Assembly (NCBI GenBank): GCA_022843305.1
Contig: JALHNX010000006.1
Span: 1 to 62,741 of the forward strand
DNA from: Pyrinomonadaceae bacterium
Lineage (GTDB): Bacteria; Acidobacteriota; Blastocatellia; Pyrinomonadales; Pyrinomonadaceae
Direction: 5' to 3'
Length of the DNA stretch: 62,741 nt
Shown here: positions 31,988 to 40,590 of the stretch, piece by piece
How positions within the stretch are numbered: the first letter of the stretch is position 1
How the letters are laid out: every line of letters starts with the position of its first letter
Made by a program: the position numbers and the translations under genes
The notes under the pieces: generated by a model
Databases searched by the model: none
Told to the model about the DNA's origin: nothing
The model's input: only the letters and a program-made list of their open reading frames with translations

Positions 31988-34900
31988 ATGTCTGAAGAAA
32001 ATAACAGTCAGACCGAACAAACGGAAGAAAACGAACCGCAAAGTAACGGCGCAGAAGAAACTTCTCCGGTGCAAGGTCGAAGATATTTTACACGGCGCAA
32101 TGCCGTAATTACTTCGGGCATACTCGGGATTCTGCTCGTTTTGCTGGCGGTTCTGGTCGTTGTTTTTTATCGTTACGGCGTTTTCGACAACTATGTCAAA
32201 GAACAGTTCGTTGCCAAAATGGAGAGCATCGGAATTGTTTTCAGCGCCGATACTTTTCGCGTGACGGTCGCGCCGGTAAAACTCGAACTCAAAAACGCGA
32301 CTTTTAACAACAAAGTAACGGGCGAAAAACTCGCTTTCGTGCGCGAAGCCAATCTTTATTTAACCGTCCAAAATCTTTATGCGTGGCAGCTTTCGCGTGA
32401 CATTATGATTGATACGACGGATATTAACGGCATTGACGTTTACGTGAATTTCGATGCCGACGGCAAATCCAATTTCGCCGAACTAAACTTTGTCGAAGAA
32501 AAGGGACGCGTTAATTTTCTTTATCAATCAACCAAATTCAGCCTCAAAGACGGGCGCGTTCATTTCGGCGATTTGCAGCGCAAAATTGCGGCGGACGCGA
32601 ATAATATCGTCTTCACGCTGGAACCGACCGATTATGCCGTTCCCGACGAACAAAAACGCTACAAATTCGATCTGACCTCGACCGATTCGTTTTTCGTTTA
32701 TGACGAAAGCCGGCTCGAAAATATTGATTTAAAAGCCCAGGGCATTGCCGACCGCATCGGGACGGAAATTACCGGTTTACGGCTGACAACACCAATCGGC
32801 GAATCAACTTTGAAAGGCACGACCACAGGTTGGGAATCGCCGAAATATAATTTAGAAATCGAATCAACTGTTGATCTGACGCAAACTTCGACGGTTTTTC
32901 CGCTCGGAACGCCGCTGCGCGGAATCGGAAATTTCAAGGGAACGGTTTCGGGCGAAGGCGAAAATTATAAAGTCAACGGCGAAATTTCTTCCGAATCACT
33001 TTCGGCTTCGAACATTTATCTGAAGGGTTTGAACATCAACGCTTCGGTTGACGGCAAAGGATCGATGTATGAAGCGAACGGCAAGGCGATCGCGCAAATG
33101 CTGACGTTCGAAGACTTTAAGATTGATTATCCGCAGCTTGTCGGAATGATCCGCGGCACGGGAACAGATTTTCGATGGGTCGGCGAACTGCAAGCCGCCG
33201 CCGCGAAAACGCCTTTCGGAACGATCGGCGGGCTTTTTATTTCCGATGCCGTTGCCGAATATAAGGAACAAAAATTCGACGCGACGCTCGGCAATGCGCG
33301 CGCACGAAATTTTTCGTCCGACGGTCTCGATGTTGAAAATTTGCAGGTTTCAAATATTAAACTCGACAATAATGAAGGCGTGACGAACATTTCCGCGCCG
33401 ACGGCAAACGCCGGAAAATTCAAAACCAAAGAGTTTGAACTCGAAAACGTAAAGACGCGAAATCTGCGCATCAAAGACGTTCCCGCCCGCACTGATGTTC
33501 AAGCCGACACGATCACTTCGAGTTCCGTTAAGCTTGAAGATACGCGGCTGAGAAATTTGACCGCAACCGATGCGCGAATCGGTTATTCAAACGGCACGAC
33601 GACTTTTACTTCGAGAATTTTAACCGTCGAAGAGTTGATCGAAAGCGGCGCGACGATCGGCGAAATCGTTGCTTATAACTTGAGTATCCGCGACGTTCCG
33701 AGCGAAACGATCGTCGCTACCGATAATTTGAAAATCGCCAGGATCGAAACCCGCGCCGCGATTTTGGGAACGCTGAATATCGCGGGCGTTCGTTTGACCG
33801 TTCGGCAGGGCAGAATCGAAGGCACTTCGGGCGACATTGACGCGGGCAACGTCACGCTCGTGAAAAATTCCGATCTGCCGGAGGGCGGAAATCTCGAAAA
33901 CGTGAAGATTTACAAACCCGTTTTCGTGCTTGAACCGTCGGGCAGCTATCGCGCGAGCGCGGATATGAGCCTCGGCGGCGGGACGGTCGGCAGCATCAAA
34001 TTAGGCGCGGCGCGGGCGGCGGTCGTCGTTAATAACAATCAAGTCGCGCTCAAAAATATAACCGCCGACGTGATGGACGGAAAATTAAACGGCAACGCGA
34101 CGATTGCCTTAAACGAGCGCAACCGTTCGGAAATAAACGCCGATTTTTCGAATCTCGATCTCGGAAAACTGCTCGCTTTGCAGGGCGGACGCGTCGTGCC
34201 GGTCGAAGGCAGCACGACCGGAAACGTCAATTTCTCGTTCAACGGGACGAATTTCAAAACCGCGAGCGGAAATATTACCGCCGACATTCAGGCAAACGCG
34301 GGAACGGAAGCGCGCGGTCTGATTCCCGTCACGGGACGCGTCGAAGCGACCGCCGCGAACGGACTTTTTAATGTCGCCACGGCGCGGCTCAATACGGCAA
34401 ACAGCGAGTTTAACGCGAACGGAACTTTCGATCTGAACGGTTACAATTCAAACTTGAATATTGCCCTGAATTCGACGGACGCGAGCGAAATTTCCCGCAT
34501 CATCAATGTTCTCGACATCTCGCCCGACTTTCAGCAGATAACCGACGAATACAAAGCAGAGTTTGCGGGAAATCTGCAATTTAACGGAACGCTGACGGGC
34601 AATGTTTCCGATCCGACGATTGACGGACGCGCTTCGCTTGATTCGCTTATTTTGCGCGGTCGCCGTTTGGGTTCGCTCAATACCGAAATTTTCGTTTCGC
34701 CCGTCGGGACAAAAATCAGAAACGGTGTTTTGCAGGAATCGGACGGCGGAACGCTCGCGTTTAACGTCAATATTCCGAACGGCGGCGTGAACAATATTTC
34801 GGTGCAGGCGACGCTGACAAATATCAATACAGGCAATATTTTGGCGGCTTTGCCGGTTGATCTGCCCGAAACTCTGCGCGGGCTGCAAGCCGATACTTCG

Positions 34901-37123
34901 GGAACTTTAAACTTAAGCGGTTTGCCAAACGCGATGGAGGGCGAGGCGAATTTGACCGCGAAAAACGGCACGCTGCAAGGTCAGACGTTCGACAATCTCG
35001 ACACGCGATTAACTTTTGCGGGAAATACCGTCAATCTTGAAAACTTCAACGCACAGTTCGGCAGCGGAACTCTGACGGTGAAAGGAACATATCAAACCGA
35101 TACGACGGCGTTTAATTTTGAAACGGAAGGCAAAAATATTCCGTTCGCGCGGATTCGCCCGTTTATCCCGAGCAATGAAAAAATTCCCGACATCGCCGGA
35201 AATATTAATCTGACCGCGACGGCGACGGGCAGAACCGACGATTCACGCAGCTACGAGGTCAATTTCAGCGGGACCGGAACGAATGTGTCATTCAACGGCA
35301 ATGCGCTCGGCGATGTGGTTTTCAACGGCACAACGGAAAATCAGCAGCTTAACGCGAATCTGACGGCGGATCTCGAAGGACAGCAGCAAAACATCACTGC
35401 AAACGTCAATTTTGCCGATCCGGATCTGCCGTTTCGCGCCGAAACCAACTTTAACAACACCGAACTCGCGCCGTTTATCGCGATCGTTCGCCAACCCGGA
35501 GACATCGCGATCACCGGACAGGCGACGGGCAGAGTTTTTCTTGAAGGAAATCTTTCGAGCATTGACACGGCGACCGGCGAGCGCGAATTTACGACCGATA
35601 ATTTGAAAGGTTCGGCTGATTTCACGCAGCTTGCTCTGCAGATCGGCGACACGCCGATCGCCGCGACCGAACCCGTCGCCGTCAGGTTTGATACGAACCA
35701 GGTTGTCGTTGAAAGCGCGCGGTTTGCGGGCGGCGGTACGAATCTGGTCGTTGATGGCACGATCGCTTTAAGAGATAACGGCATCAATAATCTGAATATT
35801 AACGGGCGCGTCAATTTGAGCATTTTGAACGCCGTTTCGCGGAACGCGTTTTTTGCGGGTTTGGCGGATGTCAATGTCCGCCTGACGGGACCGAATCCGA
35901 CGGCGCGTTTGAACGGCACGGCGGTCATGCAGAACGCTTCGGCTTCGGCATTTATCGGCTCGGAACGCATTTCTTTTGAACGGCTTCAGGGGCGCGTGAT
36001 TTTCACGTCGAATCAGGTTCAGATTGACGAATTAACGGGATTTTTGGGCGGCGGAAAATTCACCGCGTCGGGCGGCGCGATGATCGGCAACAATCTGCAG
36101 CTCGAAGCCTTTCGCTTCGTGCTTGGCGGAAATAACGTGACCGTGCCGTTGCCGAAGGATTTCCTGACGACGGGTGATGCCGAAATCGAAATTAACGGCA
36201 GACGGCTGAACGGAGTTTTAAGCACGTTCATCGCCGGCAGAATCAATGCGCGGCGCAGTTTATATTCGCGCGATATTGACCTGGCGGACGTTATCAGCGG
36301 ACGCAGCGACGGTTCGATCGCGCAAAGCGACGGTAGCGGCTCGACGTTCGGCGACATCCAATTAGATTTAACTATCGAAGGTCGCAATGCGCTGGTCGTG
36401 AGAAACAACATCGCGGACTTAACGGCTTCGCTCAGTTTGCGCGTTTCGGGCGATTTGGATGCGCCGCAGGTGCAGGGCAGAATCACCGCTGACCGCGGAA
36501 CGCTTTTTTACCGCAACGACCGTTATGAAGTTCAGCGCGGCGAACTCGTTTTCCCGCCGAACACGGGCGGAATCAACCCGATCATTAATTTGCAGGCGGA
36601 AACCGAAATTGCCGGTTACCAGATTTTTCTCAACTTAAACGGTCCGCTGACGGAAACCGAAAACTTGAGCGCACAGCTGCGCTCGAATCCGGCGTTGCCC
36701 CAGCCGGACGTGATTTCGCTGATTACGACCGGCAGTTTGTCGAATACCGAAGGCGGAATTCCGACGCTCGCGCAATCAGGCATCAGCACGGCGGCGGAAA
36801 TTTTGACCGACGAAATCATCAACAAACCGATTGCCAAGGCGACCGACAGGCTTTTCGGACTGAACAGATTCCAGCTTGACCCGATCATTTCCGGTCAGCG
36901 AAATCCGGGCGCGCGTTTGACGGTCGGACGACAGATCAACCGCAATCTTCTGGTAACATATTCGACGAATCTTTCGGAAGACCAGAATCAGGTTCTGGCA
37001 CTCGAATACCGCGTCTCGAACCGCCTGTCCTTCGTCGCGCAATACGAACAGCGCGCCTTGACGAACGTTACGCGAAACCGAAATAATTTCAGTTTCGAGA
37101 TTCGTCTGCGAAAGAGGTTTTAA
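31988..37123 (+). CDS. tamB: TamB-like translocation/assembly protein (AsmA/DUF490 family)
   Basis: The 1711-residue protein has a short acidic cytoplasmic start, one transmembrane helix (about residues 40-62, GILGILLVLLAVLVVVFYRY) and a very long periplasmic beta-rich region made of repeated strands, the mark of AsmA-like/VPS13-type lipid conduits. The C-terminal DUF490 domain (about 1350-1711) includes LDAPQVQGRITADRGTLFYR, PNTGGINPIINLQAETEIAG and the ending NRNNFSFEIRLRKRF. TamB proteins bridge inner and outer membranes and are tied to phospholipid transport and outer membrane protein insertion with TamA. Here a TamA/BamA-like gene follows after 51 bases. It starts 27 bases after the ribBA stop with AAGGGG upstream, so it is likely co-transcribed with ribBA. 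Confidence 0.92.
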   Translation: MSEENNSQTEQTEENEPQSNGAEETSPVQGRRYFTRRNAVITSGILGILLVLLAVLVVVFYRYGVFDNYVKEQFVAKMESIGIVFSADTFRVTVAPVKLELKNATFNNKVTGEKLAFVREANLYLTVQNLYAWQLSRDIMIDTTDINGIDVYVNFDADGKSNFAELNFVEEKGRVNFLYQSTKFSLKDGRVHFGDLQRKIAADANNIVFTLEPTDYAVPDEQKRYKFDLTSTDSFFVYDESRLENIDLKAQGIADRIGTEITGLRLTTPIGESTLKGTTTGWESPKYNLEIESTVDLTQTSTVFPLGTPLRGIGNFKGTVSGEGENYKVNGEISSESLSASNIYLKGLNINASVDGKGSMYEANGKAIAQMLTFEDFKIDYPQLVGMIRGTGTDFRWVGELQAAAAKTPFGTIGGLFISDAVAEYKEQKFDATLGNARARNFSSDGLDVENLQVSNIKLDNNEGVTNISAPTANAGKFKTKEFELENVKTRNLRIKDVPARTDVQADTITSSSVKLEDTRLRNLTATDARIGYSNGTTTFTSRILTVEELIESGATIGEIVAYNLSIRDVPSETIVATDNLKIARIETRAAILGTLNIAGVRLTVRQGRIEGTSGDIDAGNVTLVKNSDLPEGGNLENVKIYKPVFVLEPSGSYRASADMSLGGGTVGSIKLGAARAAVVVNNNQVALKNITADVMDGKLNGNATIALNERNRSEINADFSNLDLGKLLALQGGRVVPVEGSTTGNVNFSFNGTNFKTASGNITADIQANAGTEARGLIPVTGRVEATAANGLFNVATARLNTANSEFNANGTFDLNGYNSNLNIALNSTDASEISRIINVLDISPDFQQITDEYKAEFAGNLQFNGTLTGNVSDPTIDGRASLDSLILRGRRLGSLNTEIFVSPVGTKIRNGVLQESDGGTLAFNVNIPNGGVNNISVQATLTNINTGNILAALPVDLPETLRGLQADTSGTLNLSGLPNAMEGEANLTAKNGTLQGQTFDNLDTRLTFAGNTVNLENFNAQFGSGTLTVKGTYQTDTTAFNFETEGKNIPFARIRPFIPSNEKIPDIAGNINLTATATGRTDDSRSYEVNFSGTGTNVSFNGNALGDVVFNGTTENQQLNANLTADLEGQQQNITANVNFADPDLPFRAETNFNNTELAPFIAIVRQPGDIAITGQATGRVFLEGNLSSIDTATGEREFTTDNLKGSADFTQLALQIGDTPIAATEPVAVRFDTNQVVVESARFAGGGTNLVVDGTIALRDNGINNLNINGRVNLSILNAVSRNAFFAGLADVNVRLTGPNPTARLNGTAVMQNASASAFIGSERISFERLQGRVIFTSNQVQIDELTGFLGGGKFTASGGAMIGNNLQLEAFRFVLGGNNVTVPLPKDFLTTGDAEIEINGRRLNGVLSTFIAGRINARRSLYSRDIDLADVISGRSDGSIAQSDGSGSTFGDIQLDLTIEGRNALVVRNNIADLTASLSLRVSGDLDAPQVQGRITADRGTLFYRNDRYEVQRGELVFPPNTGGINPIINLQAETEIAGYQIFLNLNGPLTETENLSAQLRSNPALPQPDVISLITTGSLSNTEGGIPTLAQSGISTAAEILTDEIINKPIAKATDRLFGLNRFQLDPIISGQRNPGARLTVGRQINRNLLVTYSTNLSEDQNQVLALEYRVSNRLSFVAQYEQRALTNVTRNRNNFSFEIRLRKRF

Positions 37124-37290
37124 AGGCAAAAGGTAAAATTAAAAAGGCAAAACAAGGAAGGGAAGAAATATATCTTGAATTTTAGAATCTCAAAAATAAA
37201 GTTGAAAAAGCGGCAGAAGGTAAATCAGAAAAGTTCGTTTTTCATTTTTACGTTTTTAATTTTATCTTTTGCCTTTTGCCTTTTGCCTTA
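37122..37290. repeat. Word-repeat palindrome (AAAAGGC) reaching into the signal peptide of the TamA-like gene
   Basis: Left arm 37122-37157 (AAAGGCAAAAGGTAAAATTA, then AAAAAGGCAAAAC) overlaps the tamB stop codon. Right arm 37250-37290 is TTTTTAATTTTATCTTTTGC plus CTTTTGCCTTTTGCCTTA, its near reverse complement. The right arm is translated as FLILSFAFCLLPYP, the hydrophobic core of the next gene's signal peptide. The centre carries that gene's ribosome-binding site and TTG start. Confidence 0.82.
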
Positions 37291-40200
37291 TCCGGCATTC
37301 GGTCAGAACAAATACGAAGGGCGGCAGATCGTCGAACCGATAGACATTACTTTTGAAGGCAATGACCGCGAGCTTTCCGCCGCCGAAGAATTTCGTTTGA
37401 TCGCCCGCAACACGCTCGGCGATAAATATTCCGCCGTTAAGATCCGTGAAGCGATTCAGGCAATTTACAACACGAAACGCATTGTTTCCGTTTCGGTCGA
37501 AGCGACGGAAGAAGGAATTAGTTCCGTCCGTCTGCGCTTTATCATCAAGCGCAAAACGCAAGCCGAACGCGTTTCGGTCGTAGTCGGCAACACGGTCGGC
37601 GATGAAATCACGGAAGACGAACTGATTTTGCGGCTCAATCTCGTAACCGCCGGAAATACCGTTTCCGAACAGGTTCTGCAAAGCAATGCGACGACGATTC
37701 TCGAATATCTGCGCGACCGCGGCTACTACAAATCCGAGGTAACTTTTACGCAAAAACCTTCGACCAACGACACGCGGGTCGGCGTGACGTTCAATGTTAT
37801 CCCGAACGAACAAGCCAAAGTCGGCGCGTTTAATGTTGAAATTCAAGGTTTCGACACAACCAAAGTCCGCAAAAAATTAGACTTACAGCCCGGCGAAGCG
37901 TTTACGAGCCGGAAGCTCGAACGCGATCTGGAAAGAATCCGCGAAGCTCTGCGCAAAGAGAATTTTTTCGCGCCCGAACTCGCCGAAGAAAGAGTCGTGT
38001 TTGTTCCCGAAACAAACACGATCAACATCACGCTGACAGGTAAAGTCGGTGCGGTTATCAATGTCACGGTAGATTCCGAAGGCGAAAAGGTCGGCGAAGG
38101 AACGCAGACCAGACTTTTGCCGATCAAGCGCGAAGGCTCGCTCGATTATTCGGCGATTGTCGAAGGCAAACGGCGGCTCGAAAATTATTTTCAGGAACAG
38201 GGTTATTTTTTCGTCGAGGTAACGCCGACTTGTTCCGTTCTGCCCGTTTTTACCGAAATGGAAGCGAGCTATACGGTTAACGAAACAAGTTTGCTATGCG
38301 CATCTTTAACAGGCGCGGATTTGACCGATCGAACGGTCGAAGTCAAATATCAAGCCGATCTTAACCGCCGGTTGAAACTGGTTGACATTCGCCTCGAAGG
38401 CACGAATTTGCTGCCGATTGAAGAAATCAGAACCATTCTCAAATCGCAGAAAGCCTCGTTGCTCGGTATTATTCCTTTTTTCGGTTACGGTCGCGGCTAT
38501 ACGAGTGCCGAACTTCTCCGCGAAGATGCCGATACAATCCGCTCGCTGATGCGCGAACTCGGTTATCGAAATGCGACGGTAACAACCAGACAAGGCGTTT
38601 CAACGACAGGCGACGAGCTGATTATCACGTTTGTCGTCAAAGAAGGAATCCCGACGCGCATTAACGATGTCGAGATTGTCGGCAACAATGCCTTTTCCGA
38701 CGCGGTATTAAAGACCGAACTGCCGAATCTGATCGGGCAAAATTATTCCCGCGCCAAGATTCGCAACGGTCAGCGAAAACTCGCCGAATATTATTCGAAT
38801 CAAGGGTTTTACGACGCGAAAGTCAGTTATTCGATTATCGAATTGGGTGCGGACGCGACCGAAGACCGCGTCAAGGTCGAATATAAGGTCGAGAACGAAG
38901 GCAGAAAAGTCATCATCAACCGCGTTCTGGTTTACGGCAACGATTTGACCAAACGCGAAGTGATTCTAAAAGCCGTCAACCTGCGTCCCGGCGAGGTTCT
39001 ACGCGTTGCCGACGTTTTTTCGAGCGAACAGAATCTTTACGCGACCGACGCGTTTAAACGCGTCGAAATCAAAGTTGAACCGGCGGGCGAAAACGCCGAA
39101 GGTCGTTTGACCGACCTGATTATCAATGTCGAAGAACAAGCACCGCGTCTGATGACTTACGGCGGCGGCGCTTCGACCGATGCCGGACCGTTCGGGTTTT
39201 TCGACATTCGCCATTTCAATCTTTTCGGAAATCTGCAGCAGGGCGGCGCGCGCGTCCGCGTCAGCCGTTTGCAGCAATTGGCGCAGATTGATTTTATCAA
39301 CCCGCGTTTTTTGCGCGACGGCAGAAACACCGACGGCACGATTCGCTTTGCGCCGCTGACCTTTTCCGCGCAGTATCAGCGCGATTCGACCGTCACGCGA
39401 TTTTTCCGTTCGGTTTTCGACCGCGGAACTTTCGGCATCGTTCAGCGAGTTGACGAAGACGGCAATCCGATTGACGAATTCGGCACCGAAACGGGCAGCC
39501 CGACAATCAACCGCCTGACGCTTTCGGCGGAAACGAGCCGCACGATCAGCGTCAAAAACCGAAGCATTTTGTTTGTCCGTTATAAATATGAAGACGTGCG
39601 GCTGTTCAAAATCGAAAGTCTTTTGATCAAAGATTTGCTCATTCCCGACTCGAAAATCCGCACGTCGGGATTCGGCGCGACGTTCGTCCGCGACACGCGC
39701 GAAAACTGCGCGATTCGTTATTCGCTGCTCGAAATTATCAATCGCGGCGAAGTCGGCGAACCGTGCCGTTATAATCCGGGCGACCCGACGAAAGGCGAAT
39801 ATCTGACGGCGGAATATAATGTCAGCGTTCCGTTTTTGGGCGCGAATATCGGTTTTCAGAAATTTCAGGCTTCGTATTACCGCTTTTATACCGTACCGTT
39901 TTTGAAAAATACGACTTTTGCGGCACGCGGCGTTCTCGGTCTGGCGAGTGTCTTTGCGAACGGCGATCGTTTTTCGTCGTCGCAGTTTCCCGGTCTTGAA
40001 GGAATTTTGCCGATCAGCGAAAGATTTTTCGCGGGCGGTTCGACTACTTTGAGAGGTTTCGATTTTGAATCCGCCGGTCCGCGCATCGTGATCGTGCCGC
40101 AGGGAACTTTTCGCAACAGTCAGGGCGAAATCGTTACGCTTGATCCGTTTACCGTGCCGTTCGGCGGCAACGCGCTGGCAATCGTCAATCTCGAAGCGCG

Positions 40201-40513
40201 CGTTCCGCTCACGGATTCGATTCGCGCCGTGCCGTTTTATGACGGCGGCAATGTTTTCCGCCGCGTGAAGGATATATTTAAATCTCCCGACGTTCCGGCA
40301 AATGATGTCGTTTCGCAGAATCTTCGCACCGTCTGGTCGCATACCGTCGGTTTGGGTTTGCGAATCAAAGCGCCGATTGGCGGCGAATTCGGTGTTGATT
40401 ACGGCTATCTGCTCAATCCGCCGCAGTTTTTAATTCCGCAAGCCGTCGGACCAAACGCAGTTTTCACGCCGCGCAAACAACAGCTTCATTTCCGCTTTTC
40501 ACAAGCGTTTTAG
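37175..40513 (+). CDS. TamA/BamA-family outer membrane protein (Omp85)
   Basis: The 1112-residue Omp85 protein starts with a TTG preceded by GGAAGGGAAG and has a signal peptide cut near PAFGQ. POTRA-type repeats fill about residues 45-690 (EPIDITFEGNDRELSAAEEF, AFNVEIQGFDTTKVRKKLDL, LVDIRLEGTNLLPIEEIRTI, RINDVEIVGNNAFSDAVLKT, VIINRVLVYGNDLTKREVIL). The barrel (about 700-1112) has RFFAGGSTTLRGFDFESAGP, the lid-lock RGF motif, and ends LHFRFSQAF with the C-terminal aromatic residue. More POTRA repeats than in TamA (three) and pairing with tamB suggest a TamA-like role in a TamAB conduit rather than a second BamA. The stop codon TAG is the first triplet of the next palindrome. Confidence 0.9.
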   Translation: MNFRISKIKLKKRQKVNQKSSFFIFTFLILSFAFCLLPYPAFGQNKYEGRQIVEPIDITFEGNDRELSAAEEFRLIARNTLGDKYSAVKIREAIQAIYNTKRIVSVSVEATEEGISSVRLRFIIKRKTQAERVSVVVGNTVGDEITEDELILRLNLVTAGNTVSEQVLQSNATTILEYLRDRGYYKSEVTFTQKPSTNDTRVGVTFNVIPNEQAKVGAFNVEIQGFDTTKVRKKLDLQPGEAFTSRKLERDLERIREALRKENFFAPELAEERVVFVPETNTINITLTGKVGAVINVTVDSEGEKVGEGTQTRLLPIKREGSLDYSAIVEGKRRLENYFQEQGYFFVEVTPTCSVLPVFTEMEASYTVNETSLLCASLTGADLTDRTVEVKYQADLNRRLKLVDIRLEGTNLLPIEEIRTILKSQKASLLGIIPFFGYGRGYTSAELLREDADTIRSLMRELGYRNATVTTRQGVSTTGDELIITFVVKEGIPTRINDVEIVGNNAFSDAVLKTELPNLIGQNYSRAKIRNGQRKLAEYYSNQGFYDAKVSYSIIELGADATEDRVKVEYKVENEGRKVIINRVLVYGNDLTKREVILKAVNLRPGEVLRVADVFSSEQNLYATDAFKRVEIKVEPAGENAEGRLTDLIINVEEQAPRLMTYGGGASTDAGPFGFFDIRHFNLFGNLQQGGARVRVSRLQQLAQIDFINPRFLRDGRNTDGTIRFAPLTFSAQYQRDSTVTRFFRSVFDRGTFGIVQRVDEDGNPIDEFGTETGSPTINRLTLSAETSRTISVKNRSILFVRYKYEDVRLFKIESLLIKDLLIPDSKIRTSGFGATFVRDTRENCAIRYSLLEIINRGEVGEPCRYNPGDPTKGEYLTAEYNVSVPFLGANIGFQKFQASYYRFYTVPFLKNTTFAARGVLGLASVFANGDRFSSSQFPGLEGILPISERFFAGGSTTLRGFDFESAGPRIVIVPQGTFRNSQGEIVTLDPFTVPFGGNALAIVNLEARVPLTDSIRAVPFYDGGNVFRRVKDIFKSPDVPANDVVSQNLRTVWSHTVGLGLRIKAPIGGEFGVDYGYLLNPPQFLIPQAVGPNAVFTPRKQQLHFRFSQAF

Positions 40514-40590
40514 AGTCGAGAGTCGAGAGTCAAGAGTCAAATATAAATATGACTTTAGACTCTCGACTCTCGACTCTCGACTCTCGACTA
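40511..40590. repeat. Word-repeat palindrome, GAGTCGA family (copy 2), carrying both stop codons
   Basis: Left arm 40511-40538 is TAGAGTCGAGAGTCGAGAGT and following; right arm 40558-40590 is TAGACTCTCGACTCTCGACT with two further repeats, ending CTA. The TAG at 40511-40513 stops the TamA-like gene; the CTA at 40588-40590 is the TAG stop of the convergent GGDEF gene. The element thus makes up the whole space between these convergent genes. Confidence 0.9.

Noticed and set aside
38999..40342. 447-codon minus-strand frame opposite the TamA-like gene
   Set aside because: The product is an Arg/Ala/Asp-rich low-complexity shadow of the coding strand; the plus strand encodes conserved Omp85 motifs throughout.
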